Part shown: positions 54,857 through 63,667 of the stretch, piece by piece | Layout of the letters: each line of letters opens with the position of its first letter | How positions within the stretch are numbered: position 1 is the stretch's first letter | From: Candidatus Schekmanbacteria bacterium RIFCSPLOWO2_02_FULL_38_14 | GTDB lineage: Bacteria; Schekmanbacteria; GWA2-38-11 | Reading direction: 5' to 3' | NCBI GenBank assembly: GCA_001790855.1 | Contig: MGDH01000038.1 | Span: 31,133 to 95,132, forward strand | Length of the DNA: 64,000 bases | The notes under the pieces: generated by a model | Databases searched by the model: none | Seen by the model: the letters and a program-made list of their open reading frames with translations, nothing else | What the model was told of the DNA's origin: nothing | Translations under genes and position numbers: made by a program

Positions 54857-55363
54857 TTACTTTATTTCGTGCCAGAACTTTGCAGTATGCTTTTTATCAT
54901 CATTTGTTTTAAATAAAATAATGACCCCATACTTTCCTTTCTCCTTCATTTCCATATCACATCCATAGTGTTTCATCTCATTGCTCCATTCAACCCATTT
55001 CTCCTGAGATTTTTCAGATGGGTCAATGACTTTAATTTTTATCTTTGCATCTTCTATCTTTTTACCGCCATTTTCTTCAGAAATTTCCATAGATAAATGG
55101 TGTGATGCATTTGGATCCATTTTCATCTTGCTTGCATCAACCTTCATATCCTGCATCATCTTATTATGCGCTGCCATGGTCTCTATTCCGTAAGAGACCA
55201 TATATTCATCTGCCTTTACTACATTTGCATTCATCATATGAATGTGAGCAGAAGGATGTTTTGCCGGATGTTCTTCTTCAGCCATAGCATGATGACGACA
55301 AGAACCAATAAGCCCCATAGACAATAACATTGTTGCCAATACTAAAAATTTCTTTTTATCCAT
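54857..55363 (-). CDS. Periplasmic His/Met-rich FixH/YtkA-like lipoprotein
   Basis: A 168-residue predicted lipoprotein (LATMLLSMGLIGSC with Cys near residue 22) followed by a His/Met-rich stretch (HHAMAEEEHPAKHPSAHIHM). The rest is beta-rich (LSMEISEENGGKKIEDAKIK, KGKYGVIILFKTNDDKKH), resembling FixH/YtkA-type Ig-like domains. The mature N-terminus and KMKMDPNASHH suggest metal binding. Family not certain. Confidence 0.6.
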   Translation of the reverse strand: MDKKKFLVLATMLLSMGLIGSCRHHAMAEEEHPAKHPSAHIHMMNANVVKADEYMVSYGIETMAAHNKMMQDMKVDASKMKMDPNASHHLSMEISEENGGKKIEDAKIKIKVIDPSEKSQEKWVEWSNEMKHYGCDMEMKEKGKYGVIILFKTNDDKKHTAKFWHEIK

Positions 55364-55392
55364 TTTTTCCTCCATAAGTTTAAGTTAAAACT

Positions 55393-55959
55393 TTAATGTG
55401 TATCCTCCTTGCCATTTTTATGAACATGTTTTTGCTCCGGTTTGGATTCTTTTTCTTTAGTCTCTTTCTTTACATCTTTGTGTTCAGTCCCATTATGCTT
55501 ATGCTCTGTTTCTTTTTCTTGTACTACTCCTTTTACTCCAACACCAAATTCATAAACCAGTTTGCCACCATAATACCCTCCTGCAAATATAACCCCCACT
55601 CCAATCAGCCACACAGCCGTGGAAAGAATAAAAAATCTGGTAATGATATTTGCTCTAATTAAAATTCTCCATAGTAAAAGAACTGCAAAAATTCCGAGAG
55701 CCGTAAATCCTAATATTTCGTGGATTTCCATAATCTCATGGGTAGCTTCACTGTGGGGGATAGACCTTGCTGCTAACCATCCTGTTAACGCAGTAGCTAT
55801 TATAGCAAAAAATCCAAATAAAAGATTCCACCACGCAGCATTTTTCAGGGATTCACTTTTTGTAAACCTTGCCAACAAATCACATAAAAATCCGACTGAC
55901 AATAAAGCAATAGTAAAGTGGACCATCATGGGATGAATAGGTATTGAATCAAAACTCAT
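55393..55959 (-). CDS. DUF2231 membrane protein with His/Lys tail
   Basis: A 188-residue inner-membrane protein with four TM helices. IPIHPMMVHFTIALLSVGFL and IHEILGFTALGIFAVLLLW are typical of DUF2231; conserved His residues may bind heme. The last 45 residues are a charged His/Lys/Glu tail (KHNGTEHKDVKKE, KPEQKHVHKNGKEDTH), a possible metal-binding extension. It lies 16 bases after the cusA stop on the same strand. Confidence 0.82.
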   Translation of the reverse strand: MSFDSIPIHPMMVHFTIALLSVGFLCDLLARFTKSESLKNAAWWNLLFGFFAIIATALTGWLAARSIPHSEATHEIMEIHEILGFTALGIFAVLLLWRILIRANIITRFFILSTAVWLIGVGVIFAGGYYGGKLVYEFGVGVKGVVQEKETEHKHNGTEHKDVKKETKEKESKPEQKHVHKNGKEDTH

Positions 55960-55974
55960 CTGACACCTCCTCTT

Positions 55975-58900
55975 TTAAGGCTGCACATTCAGATTTGCTT
56001 CCTTTCTCACATAAAAGTACCAGCGCCAAACTTCATAGATGGCAGGATAGACCACCAGTTCCATAATGAACGAAGTAAAAATACCGCCAATCATTGGCGC
56101 AGCAATCCGCTTCATTACATCTGCGCCGGTGCCCGTTGACCACATGATTGGAACCAAGCCCATAAACATCACGGCCACAGTCATGAATTTAGGCCTCAAA
56201 CGCTTCACTGCACCTTCAACAATTGCCTCCCGCAAATGCTCTTTGGTCTTCATCATGCCTTTCTCACGCATAGCATAATATGCAATATCAAGATAAAGAA
56301 GCATGAATACACCGGTTTCTGCATCTACTCCCAAAAGTGCTATCAGCCCGACCCATACTGCAATGCTGGTGTTATAACCGAGGAGATAGAGAAACCAGAT
56401 TGCTCCGACTGCTGAAAACGGAACAGCAAGGAAAATAATCAATGTCTTTGCCGCAGAGCGGGTGTTAAAGTAAAGAAGTAGGATGATGATAAAGAGAGTG
56501 ATCGGAACCACTATCATCAACCTTTCCTCAACCCTCTGCATATATTCATACTGCCCGCTCCAGATAAGCGTATAGCCTGGAGGAAGTTTAACCTTTTCCC
56601 TTACTGCTTTTTTTGCATCAGCCACATAACCGCCAACATCACGCCCTGTAACATCCACATACACATAGCCGCTAAGCCTCCCGTTTTCATCCCTTATCAT
56701 GCCAGGACCTGACAGAAGCTTAATATCAGCAATCTGAGCCATTGGGATCTGCGCACCACCGGTGGTTGGAACCAGGACACGGCTGAGATTGTCAACTGTG
56801 CTTCTGTAGTCACGCAGATAGCGAACATTGACAGAATAACGTTCCCGCCCCTCAATCGTAGTGGTAATATTCTCGCCCCCGACAGCCGACATAACGACGC
56901 TCTCTGCCTGACCAATTGTGAGTCCATAGCGGGCAAGCTCCTCCCGCTTGAAATTGAAGTCAAGGAAGTAGCCCCCTGCTGTGCGCTCTGCAAAAACACT
57001 TGTTGTTCCCTGAACGTCTTTGATAACCATTTCAATATGCTGGCCTATCTCCTGGATTTTATTTAAATCCGAGCCAAGAACCTTAATCCCAACAGGAGTC
57101 CTTATCCCTGTTGTCAGCATATCCACTCTTGCTTTAATAGGCATTGTCCATGCATTGATAACGCCTGGAATCTGCAAGGCTTCGTTTAATCCCCCTGGCC
57201 CATAAATAAGTTCCTGTGTGTTCTTGTGGTCAGGCCAAGCACGGCGAAACATATTTTTTAACCACTCCGGTGCCCAGTCTGAATACCAGCGGGGCATTTT
57301 TGGCCACTGGTCATGAGGCTTAAGAACAACCACTGTCTCCATCATTGAAAACGGGGCTGGATCAGTTGCAGTTTCAGCCCTTCCTGCCTTGCCGAATACC
57401 CTTTCAACTTCCGGGAATGATTTAAGGATTTTATCCTGTACTTGCAGAATCTTCTGGGTCTCTGTTACAGAAATTCCAGGCATAGTGGTTGGCATATAAA
57501 GGAGTACACCCTCATCAAGGGGAGGCATAAACTCTGAACCAAGGCGGGAAAAAATCGGAATGGTAAGTAATATAATAACCACTGCACCGGCAATTGTTGC
57601 CCACTGATGGCGCAGTACAAATTCTACGATTGGATGATATATCCTCATCAGCGGGCGGCTGATAGGATGATTCTCTTCACTGTGAATTTTCCCGACAAGA
57701 ACCGCATTAACAACCCTGCACAGCAGGCGCGGACGGAAGTCAAAATTCTTCATGTGGGTAAAGAGAAGCCGTAGAGCCGGGTCAAGAGTAATTGCAAGCA
57801 CTGCTGCAATTATCATTGAAAAATTCTTTGTAAATGCAAGGGGTTTAAATAGCCGTCCTTCCATCGCCTCGAGTGTAAAAATAGGTATGAATGATACAGC
57901 GATTACAAGAAGTGCAAAGAAGCTCGGACCCCCCACTTCCTTGACCGCACTTATAACAACATCCTTAAAATTTCCAGGTCTTCCTTCCACATCCCAGTGT
58001 TCAAGTTTTTTGTGGGTCTGCTCAACCACAACAATGGCAGCATCAACCATTGCACCGACGGCTATGGCAATGCCCCCAAGGGACATTATGTTGGCCGTAA
58101 TCTTCATCCCGTACATGGGAATAAAGGAAATTATAATTGTAATAGGGATTGTGAGGATAGGAATAATAGCGCTTGGAATATGCCAGAGGAAGATTAAAAT
58201 CACAAGGCTTACAATCGTAAGTTCTTCAATAAGCGTACCCTTAAGTGTCTCAATTGACCTCTCAATCAGTTCTGCCCTATCATAAGTAGTTATAATTTTT
58301 ACACCCTCAGGCAAACTTGGCTCAATCTCGGCAATCCTTGCTTTAACCCGCTCAATCACCTTCAATGCGTTTTCACCAAACCTCATAATCACAATGGCTC
58401 CAACTGTTTCACCTTTTCCATCAAGCTCAGCAATACCCCGGCGGATATCAGGGCCTAAAGTAACCCTGCCGAGATTTTTTACCAGTATGGGCGTTCCTCC
58501 TCCCTCGTTTGTACCGACAACAATATTCTCAATATCAGAAACTGAGCGTATGTAGCCACGTCCCCTGACCATATATTCACGACCTGAAAATTCAACAAGC
58601 CTTCCTCCAACATCATTGTTTCCCTCCCTGATTGCATCGATAACCTTTTCTATTGGAATCTTATACGCCAGGAGCGTGTTGGGATCGAGGTTGACCTGAT
58701 ATTGACGGACAAATCCGCCAATCGGTGCAACCTCAGCCACACCGGGTATGGACTGAAGCTCATATCTAAGATGCCAATCCTGGAGTGAACGGAGTTCTGC
58801 CAGGTTATGTTTTCCAGTTGTATCTACAAGGGCATACTGGAAAACCCAGCCAACTGCCGTTGCATCCTTTGCAAGCTCTACCTGAACACCCTGAGGGAGT

Positions 58901-59256
58901 TTTGGTATGACACTGCTAAGATATTCAAGGGTTCGTGAGCGCGCCCAGTAGATATCTGTTCCATCTTCAAAAATAATATAGACATACGAATAGCCGAAGT
59001 CAGAGAAACCGCGAATATCTTTCACTTTTGGTGCACCAAGCATTGCTCTGATAATCGGGTAGGTAACCTGGTCTTCCATTATGTCAGGGCTTCTGTCCCA
59101 CCTCGAGTAGATTATCACCTGTGTGTCTGAAAGGTCGGGGATTGCATCAAGGGTAATATTCTTCATCGAATAGATTCCGGCAAAAACTGCCATACCTACG
59201 ACGATGAAGACAATGAATTTATTATTTGCGCAAAATTCGATAATTTTATTAATCAT
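55975..59256 (-). CDS. cusA: CusA-type Cu(I)/Ag(I) RND efflux pump
   Basis: Proton-driven inner-membrane RND subunit of 1093 residues (HME family). The proton-relay Asp is D405 in VGAMVDAAIVVVEQ. All three positions of the E. coli CusA Met triad are Met here: M588 (LLYMPTT), M638/639 (FSMMETV), M713 (VDMLTTG), which favours Cu(I)/Ag(I) over divalent metals. The ETATD and DEGVLLYMP motifs are intact. Forms a tripartite pump with the two genes upstream. Confidence 0.95.
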   Translation of the reverse strand: MINKIIEFCANNKFIVFIVVGMAVFAGIYSMKNITLDAIPDLSDTQVIIYSRWDRSPDIMEDQVTYPIIRAMLGAPKVKDIRGFSDFGYSYVYIIFEDGTDIYWARSRTLEYLSSVIPKLPQGVQVELAKDATAVGWVFQYALVDTTGKHNLAELRSLQDWHLRYELQSIPGVAEVAPIGGFVRQYQVNLDPNTLLAYKIPIEKVIDAIREGNNDVGGRLVEFSGREYMVRGRGYIRSVSDIENIVVGTNEGGGTPILVKNLGRVTLGPDIRRGIAELDGKGETVGAIVIMRFGENALKVIERVKARIAEIEPSLPEGVKIITTYDRAELIERSIETLKGTLIEELTIVSLVILIFLWHIPSAIIPILTIPITIIISFIPMYGMKITANIMSLGGIAIAVGAMVDAAIVVVEQTHKKLEHWDVEGRPGNFKDVVISAVKEVGGPSFFALLVIAVSFIPIFTLEAMEGRLFKPLAFTKNFSMIIAAVLAITLDPALRLLFTHMKNFDFRPRLLCRVVNAVLVGKIHSEENHPISRPLMRIYHPIVEFVLRHQWATIAGAVVIILLTIPIFSRLGSEFMPPLDEGVLLYMPTTMPGISVTETQKILQVQDKILKSFPEVERVFGKAGRAETATDPAPFSMMETVVVLKPHDQWPKMPRWYSDWAPEWLKNMFRRAWPDHKNTQELIYGPGGLNEALQIPGVINAWTMPIKARVDMLTTGIRTPVGIKVLGSDLNKIQEIGQHIEMVIKDVQGTTSVFAERTAGGYFLDFNFKREELARYGLTIGQAESVVMSAVGGENITTTIEGRERYSVNVRYLRDYRSTVDNLSRVLVPTTGGAQIPMAQIADIKLLSGPGMIRDENGRLSGYVYVDVTGRDVGGYVADAKKAVREKVKLPPGYTLIWSGQYEYMQRVEERLMIVVPITLFIIILLLYFNTRSAAKTLIIFLAVPFSAVGAIWFLYLLGYNTSIAVWVGLIALLGVDAETGVFMLLYLDIAYYAMREKGMMKTKEHLREAIVEGAVKRLRPKFMTVAVMFMGLVPIMWSTGTGADVMKRIAAPMIGGIFTSFIMELVVYPAIYEVWRWYFYVRKEANLNVQP

Positions 59257-59295
59257 TATCTGAATACCTTAAGAGAGACCTGAGACCTGTCTTCC

Positions 59296-60792
59296 TCACA
59301 TTCCCGGCATTGGCGGCATCTTGGTTTGTTCTTGTTTCTGCTTGCCCACTGGAGCACTTGGAATCTTCTGCTCTTCACCAGTTGCTACTTCGCCTGCTTG
59401 CTCTCCTCCGCCATGCCCCATACCTTCCATTCCACCCATTGCAGACTTTAAACGACTTTCTGAGTCGATCAAGAAATTACCGGAAGTTACAATTTTCTCA
59501 CCATCTTTAAGTCCCTCAAGGATAATAAATCGTTTATCCACCTTTGCACCTAAGCTCACCTTGCGTGGCTCAAAAAGACCTTCTTCGCGCGCAACAAAGA
59601 CAATCTGCTCATTTCCTGAATCAAGCACTGCTTCTTCAGGCACGGAAATTTGCTTGCCATAGTTAATCTGGAACCCAACATTTGCATACATATCAGGCTT
59701 TAATTTAAAATCGGGGTTAGAAAATTCCAGGCGTACCTTCAATGTACGGGTAATGTTGTCAAGTTGTGGATAGATATAAGTAACTTTGCCACTAAATATC
59801 TCTCCAGGATAATAAGAGAGCATAATCGTGGCAGTCTGGCCGAGTTTAATCATTGGTATCTCATATTCATATATATCCGCAAGAACCCAGACTCTAGATA
59901 GGTCAGCAATTGTATAAAGTTCACTCTCCGGCATAACTCTCTGGCGCTCAAAGGCGTTACGGGTAAGAACAAAACCGCTGCTTGGCGCATAGAGGGTCAT
60001 TGTTTTGACCGGCTCACCGCGCTTTTCAATCTCTCTTATTTCATCTTCCCGGATATCCCAAAACTCAAGCCTCTTTTTTGTCGACTGTAGGAGTGAATTT
60101 GAACTATTAGCAATCTCAGGAAAGGGACTTTTGCTTAAATACTCTTTTGACTTAAGCGCAAGTAAATATTCCTGCTGTGTTGAAACAAGCTCTGGGCTAT
60201 ATATGCTGATAAGGGGCTGACCTTTCTTGACAAGTTTTCCTGTAAAATCAACATAAACCTTTTCAATCCACCCTTCAATTTTCGGGTTGATTTTTACAAT
60301 TTTTGTCTCATCGTATGTAATCCTGCCAACAGTCCTTATGGTCCGTGTCAATGGCTCAACTGATACAACACCATAGGTTACTCCTATTATTTGCTGTTTT
60401 GTAGAAGTAATCATTGTAGAGCCTTTGGGAGGTGCTTCACCTGTGCCTTCCTCTTCAGCATACACCGGAACAAGCTGCATTCCGCAATCAGGAGCAATTC
60501 CCGGCTTATCTGACTTGTAAACTGGATGCATAGGATCAACCCAGTAGAGGATTTTTTTCTCTTTGCTTTCTTTTTTCCCTTCATCCTCCATTTTCATATC
60601 GCTCATATCCATATCATCTTTTTTAATATCCGTTTTCTTTTGCTCTGCATGATTGCTCTGTTGTTCTGATTTTGCAGAAGCCATCTCTTTGGTTTTATCC
60701 TTGAACATATACCCTGCAAATCCTGCTAAAACTATTAGGAGAATTACCAAAAGCAGTTTTCCTATACCCCATTTTCTGTTTTCATTTTCCAT
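59296..60792 (-). CDS. cusB: CusB-type RND periplasmic adaptor with heavy-metal-binding domain
   Basis: A 498-residue membrane fusion protein: N-terminal anchor LLLVILLIVLAGFAGYMF, a Met/Asp segment (DDMDMSDMKMEDEG), a heavy-metal-binding domain (YWVDPMHPVYKSDKPGIAPD, CGMQLVPVY), lipoyl/hairpin/beta-barrel modules (EGWIEKVYVDFTGKLVKKGQ, YYPGEIFSGKVTYIYPQ) and a Met-rich C-terminus ending MPPMPGM. It accepts metal from chaperones and docks CusA to TolC. SD present; 39 bases to cusA. Confidence 0.94.
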   Translation of the reverse strand: MENENRKWGIGKLLLVILLIVLAGFAGYMFKDKTKEMASAKSEQQSNHAEQKKTDIKKDDMDMSDMKMEDEGKKESKEKKILYWVDPMHPVYKSDKPGIAPDCGMQLVPVYAEEEGTGEAPPKGSTMITSTKQQIIGVTYGVVSVEPLTRTIRTVGRITYDETKIVKINPKIEGWIEKVYVDFTGKLVKKGQPLISIYSPELVSTQQEYLLALKSKEYLSKSPFPEIANSSNSLLQSTKKRLEFWDIREDEIREIEKRGEPVKTMTLYAPSSGFVLTRNAFERQRVMPESELYTIADLSRVWVLADIYEYEIPMIKLGQTATIMLSYYPGEIFSGKVTYIYPQLDNITRTLKVRLEFSNPDFKLKPDMYANVGFQINYGKQISVPEEAVLDSGNEQIVFVAREEGLFEPRKVSLGAKVDKRFIILEGLKDGEKIVTSGNFLIDSESRLKSAMGGMEGMGHGGGEQAGEVATGEEQKIPSAPVGKQKQEQTKMPPMPGM

Positions 60793-60813
60793 CTCTTTAT
60801 CACCCCAAGTATC

Positions 60814-60951
60814 TAAAGTTCAAATTACAAAATCCAAATATCAAACAAAGCTCAAATAATTAAATTTAAAAAATCTAATTTTTCTAATAAATTCTAATTT
60901 TATACTTTGACATTTATTTGAACTTTGAGCTTTGTCATTTGTCATTAATTT
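60814..60951. repeat. TCAAA-family palindrome between tolC and cusB
   Basis: AAAGTTCAAATTACAAAATC with AACAAAGCTCAAAT on one side and ATTTGAACTTTGAGCTTTGT with CATTTGTCATT on the other. Inserted in what would be a continuous operon. Confidence 0.75.
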
Positions 60952-60956
60952 ATTCA

Positions 60957-62246
60957 TTAAAATAACTTCATCCCCACCATTGTCTCAAGCTTTGCAAGTT
61001 TTTTCTCATAATCAGAAAGAACCTTATAGTACTCAATCTCATAATTAAAAAGCGTTATCTGGTTATCAAGCAAGGTCAGAAAATCTATTTTATTGACTTC
61101 ATACCCTGCCATTGCTGATTCCAAAGACTGTGCTGCCTGTGGGATTATCCCGGTTTTGTAGAGTTCAAGAAGCCTTTCACCCTTTTTTACCTCAGCAATA
61201 ATATCTTTAAGATTGAAATAAATTTCATTCTTCATAGAATTGTATTGTTCTTCTGCCATTCTTTTATTTGCAAGCGTCTCTTCAACCTTCTTGTCAAGCT
61301 TACTGCTTCTCCATATGGGAAGATTGATTGTCACAGTGGCTGAAATCATATCAGGCCAGTCTTCGCTCATTCCTTCAGCTCTTAATCTATCCCTTTGTCC
61401 ATAGCTCAAGTTGAATTCAAAATCAGGATAGTAATCTTTTTTTGCAAGAGAATAGCTTTTCTCAAACTGCTGGACCGAATCCTTTATGCCAAGGAGAATT
61501 GGCATGTTGCTTTCAGCCATTTTCATAAGCTCTTCAATTGAGAATTTAAGTTTTGTCTTTTCAAATTCATCAGGTTTCCCAACCGGGCTTTGGGGATTGC
61601 GGGAAAGAATGGAATTCAGCATTGCCTCAGCGCTTTCCCTCTCCTGCTCAAGCCCAATCTGTTCATTTATTATCTTTGAAAGCTCAACCTGAGCCTTAAG
61701 GATATCCTGCTGTATTCCCTGCCCCACTGAGTATTTTGTTTCAGCAATTTTAACAAACTCAGTGATAAGGTTTTTGTTTTTTTCTGTTATCCCAATTGTT
61801 TTATAAATATAAAAAAGCTCATAGTAAACATCCTTTACTTTCTCGCTTATTTCATTAACCTTGTGATGATATTCCTTTTCTGCAGCATCTGCCTCTTTCT
61901 GTGCTATTTCGCTTCTGAGCTTCAATTTCCCGGGAAACGGGAACATCTGTGAAATTCCAATCTCTTTCTGTGTCATTGATTCAGAATCAAAACCAAATTC
62001 ATCAACCGGCACATTTGTAATTCCAAGCATAAGTTTCGGGTCATCAAGAGTTCCTTCCTGAGATGGCTTCTGGCTTAATGCTTCAAAACGGTTCTTCAGG
62101 GCTTTGATTCCCGGGTTGTTTTTAAGCGCTTCATCAATAAGCTCACTAAGCTTTAGCGATGGAAGTTCTTTTTCTTCTGCAAGGCTTGTTGAGAGCGAAA
62201 AAACTGAAATTAAGAAAAATAAAAAGAAAATTTTTATCTTTTTCAT
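60957..62246 (-). CDS. TolC/CusC-type outer-membrane efflux protein
   Basis: About 429 residues from ATG at 62246 (MKKIKIFFLFFLISVFSLS signal), after GGAGTGAGGAT. Two OEP halves of long helices: LIDEALKNNPGIKALKNRFE, ILKAQVELSKIINEQIGLEQ, LSYGQRDRLRAEGMSEDWPD and YEVNKIDFLTLLDNQITLFN. It is the outer-membrane channel of the metal pump. First gene of the minus-strand island. Confidence 0.92.
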   Translation of the reverse strand: MKKIKIFFLFFLISVFSLSTSLAEEKELPSLKLSELIDEALKNNPGIKALKNRFEALSQKPSQEGTLDDPKLMLGITNVPVDEFGFDSESMTQKEIGISQMFPFPGKLKLRSEIAQKEADAAEKEYHHKVNEISEKVKDVYYELFYIYKTIGITEKNKNLITEFVKIAETKYSVGQGIQQDILKAQVELSKIINEQIGLEQERESAEAMLNSILSRNPQSPVGKPDEFEKTKLKFSIEELMKMAESNMPILLGIKDSVQQFEKSYSLAKKDYYPDFEFNLSYGQRDRLRAEGMSEDWPDMISATVTINLPIWRSSKLDKKVEETLANKRMAEEQYNSMKNEIYFNLKDIIAEVKKGERLLELYKTGIIPQAAQSLESAMAGYEVNKIDFLTLLDNQITLFNYEIEYYKVLSDYEKKLAKLETMVGMKLF

Positions 62247-62290
62247 ATCCTCACTCCAATATGTTTGAGTTTGAAATAAACACTTCGCTG

Positions 62291-62452
62291 TCATTGCCTG
62301 CCTACCGCAGGCAGGCGAGCAGGTCCCTCGCTTGTCATTGCGAAGGGCTTTAGCCCTGAAGCAATCTCACTCGGGATAAACTCCGCAATCTCAGTTTTAT
62401 ATAAATAAATTGGTTAGAGATTGCCACGTCGCTGTTGCTCCTCGCAATGACA
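62291..62452. repeat. TCATTGC composite, copy 2 with GCCTGCC insertion
   Basis: TCATTGCCTGCCTACCGCAG and GCGAGCAGGTCCCTCGC precede a core (62335-62452) almost identical to 46624-46741. The GCCTGCC palindrome splits a TCATTGC unit, so it may have inserted into it. Confidence 0.8.
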
Positions 62453-62819
62453 ATAGGCATCCCTATTTAATCATTACAAAATTTTAAAGACACGCTATCT
62501 CAGCAAAAGTTCCATCTTTCTTATATGCAAACCCTGTGCCAAAAAGGATTTTAATGAGTAATTAACAATATAACATATTGATAAATTAAGATTTTATTCT
62601 TTTTGAGGATAAAGGTTTGGCTGTTAAGATTCTATAATTTATTTATAAAATTGTAGGATATCAGACAGTGGATTGGAGAATTTGAGACAGAAGTTAAAAG
62701 TAATATTCTGGAATTTCATTGACAGTGTAGTAAAGATTTCTTACTTTGTACGAATTATTGGATGCAGTTAAGTAAGAAATAGTGGATTAAATAATGTTGA
62801 GGAATATTTAGGGGGAAGA
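62453..62819. other. 367-base spacer without a gene
   Basis: No convincing gene. A candidate plus-strand promoter is TTGACA (62719-62724), 17 bases, TACTTT (62742-62747). A perfect 10-base inverted repeat, ATTTCTTACT (62736-62745) and AGTAAGAAAT (62771-62780), overlaps the -10 and could be an operator or a leader hairpin for the gene at 62820. A 24-codon minus-strand fragment near 62488-62560 reads like a protein tail but has no start. Confidence 0.45.
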
Positions 62820-63452
62820 ATGGCACTAAAAGAAGAATTTGAAGCTACAGGCAACTGGTTTTTCAGGTGGCGAAGCTATCTGCCTTTAATTATTCTTCCT
62901 GTTCTTTTAATTGCTTTACGAGAATCCGAGTATTTTGAAAGAACAGTAAGCCATTTTGCAGAAGAACTTTGGGAAATACCCTGTTTGATGTTATCTTTCG
63001 TTGGCTTGATTATCCGTTCTTTTGTAGTGGCTTATACTCCGAGGGGAACATCAAGGAGGAATACAAGAGGTCAGAAAGCAGAAATACTTAATACAACAGG
63101 AATGTATTCAATAGTAAGGCATCCCCTTTACCTTGGGAATTTCTTTATCTTTTCAGGAGTAGTTTTATTTACTCAGGTATGGTGGTTTATTATATTTGCT
63201 GTTTTATCTTTCTGGCTATATTACGAAAGGATTATGTTTGCAGAGGAAGAGTTTTTAAGAAAAAAATTCGGTGAAAATTTTGAAAAATGGTCTAAAAAAC
63301 CCCCGGCTTTTATCCCAAATTTTAAAAACTGGAATCAGCCTGATCTATCTTTTTCTTTCAAAAATATTCTAAAAAGAGAATATACAGCCTTCTTTCTTAT
63401 AATTTTATGCTTTGGGTTGCTGGATTTCACAGGGAATATATTTGCAGAATGA
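62820..63452 (+). CDS. Isoprenylcysteine carboxyl methyltransferase-like membrane protein, truncated by in-frame TGA
   Basis: A 210-residue polytopic protein with the ICMT/PEMT signature TTGMYSIVRHPLYLGNFFIF and the C-terminal EEEFLRKKFGENFEKWSKK. SD is AGGGGGAAG. After TGA at 63450-63452 the same frame continues for 37 codons (KFKIDSFWLISSVIGLVVYV then a KKKTN tail) to TGA at 63564-63566. That extension is a clear TM plus basic tail, so the stop looks like a nonsense change or readthrough site. The methyl acceptor is unknown. Confidence 0.82.
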   Translation: MALKEEFEATGNWFFRWRSYLPLIILPVLLIALRESEYFERTVSHFAEELWEIPCLMLSFVGLIIRSFVVAYTPRGTSRRNTRGQKAEILNTTGMYSIVRHPLYLGNFFIFSGVVLFTQVWWFIIFAVLSFWLYYERIMFAEEEFLRKKFGENFEKWSKKPPAFIPNFKNWNQPDLSFSFKNILKREYTAFFLIILCFGLLDFTGNIFAE

Positions 63453-63667
63453 AAATTCAAGATAGACTCATTCTGGCTCATTTCATCTGTCATTGGGTTG
63501 GTTGTTTATGTAATCCTTCGTACCTTGAAAAAGAAAACGAATATATTAAAGGTTGAAGGAAGATGAAATAAATCACCCCTTCCTTCCATAAAAATCTTTC
63601 TTGCATAAATTATTTTTGCATTTTACCATCAACCACTTGAACCCTTCAATCCTTTAGAAAGATTTTT

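Noticed and set aside
62488-62560. Minus-strand fragment LIKILFGTGFAYKKDGTFAE then IACL
   Set aside because: Reads like a protein C-terminus but lacks a start and upstream frame; too short to name.
63567-63667. Manganese (yybP-ykoY) riboswitch before mntP
   Set aside because: The expected conserved loops and long paired leader were not found in this short, AT-rich and repeat-bearing spacer.
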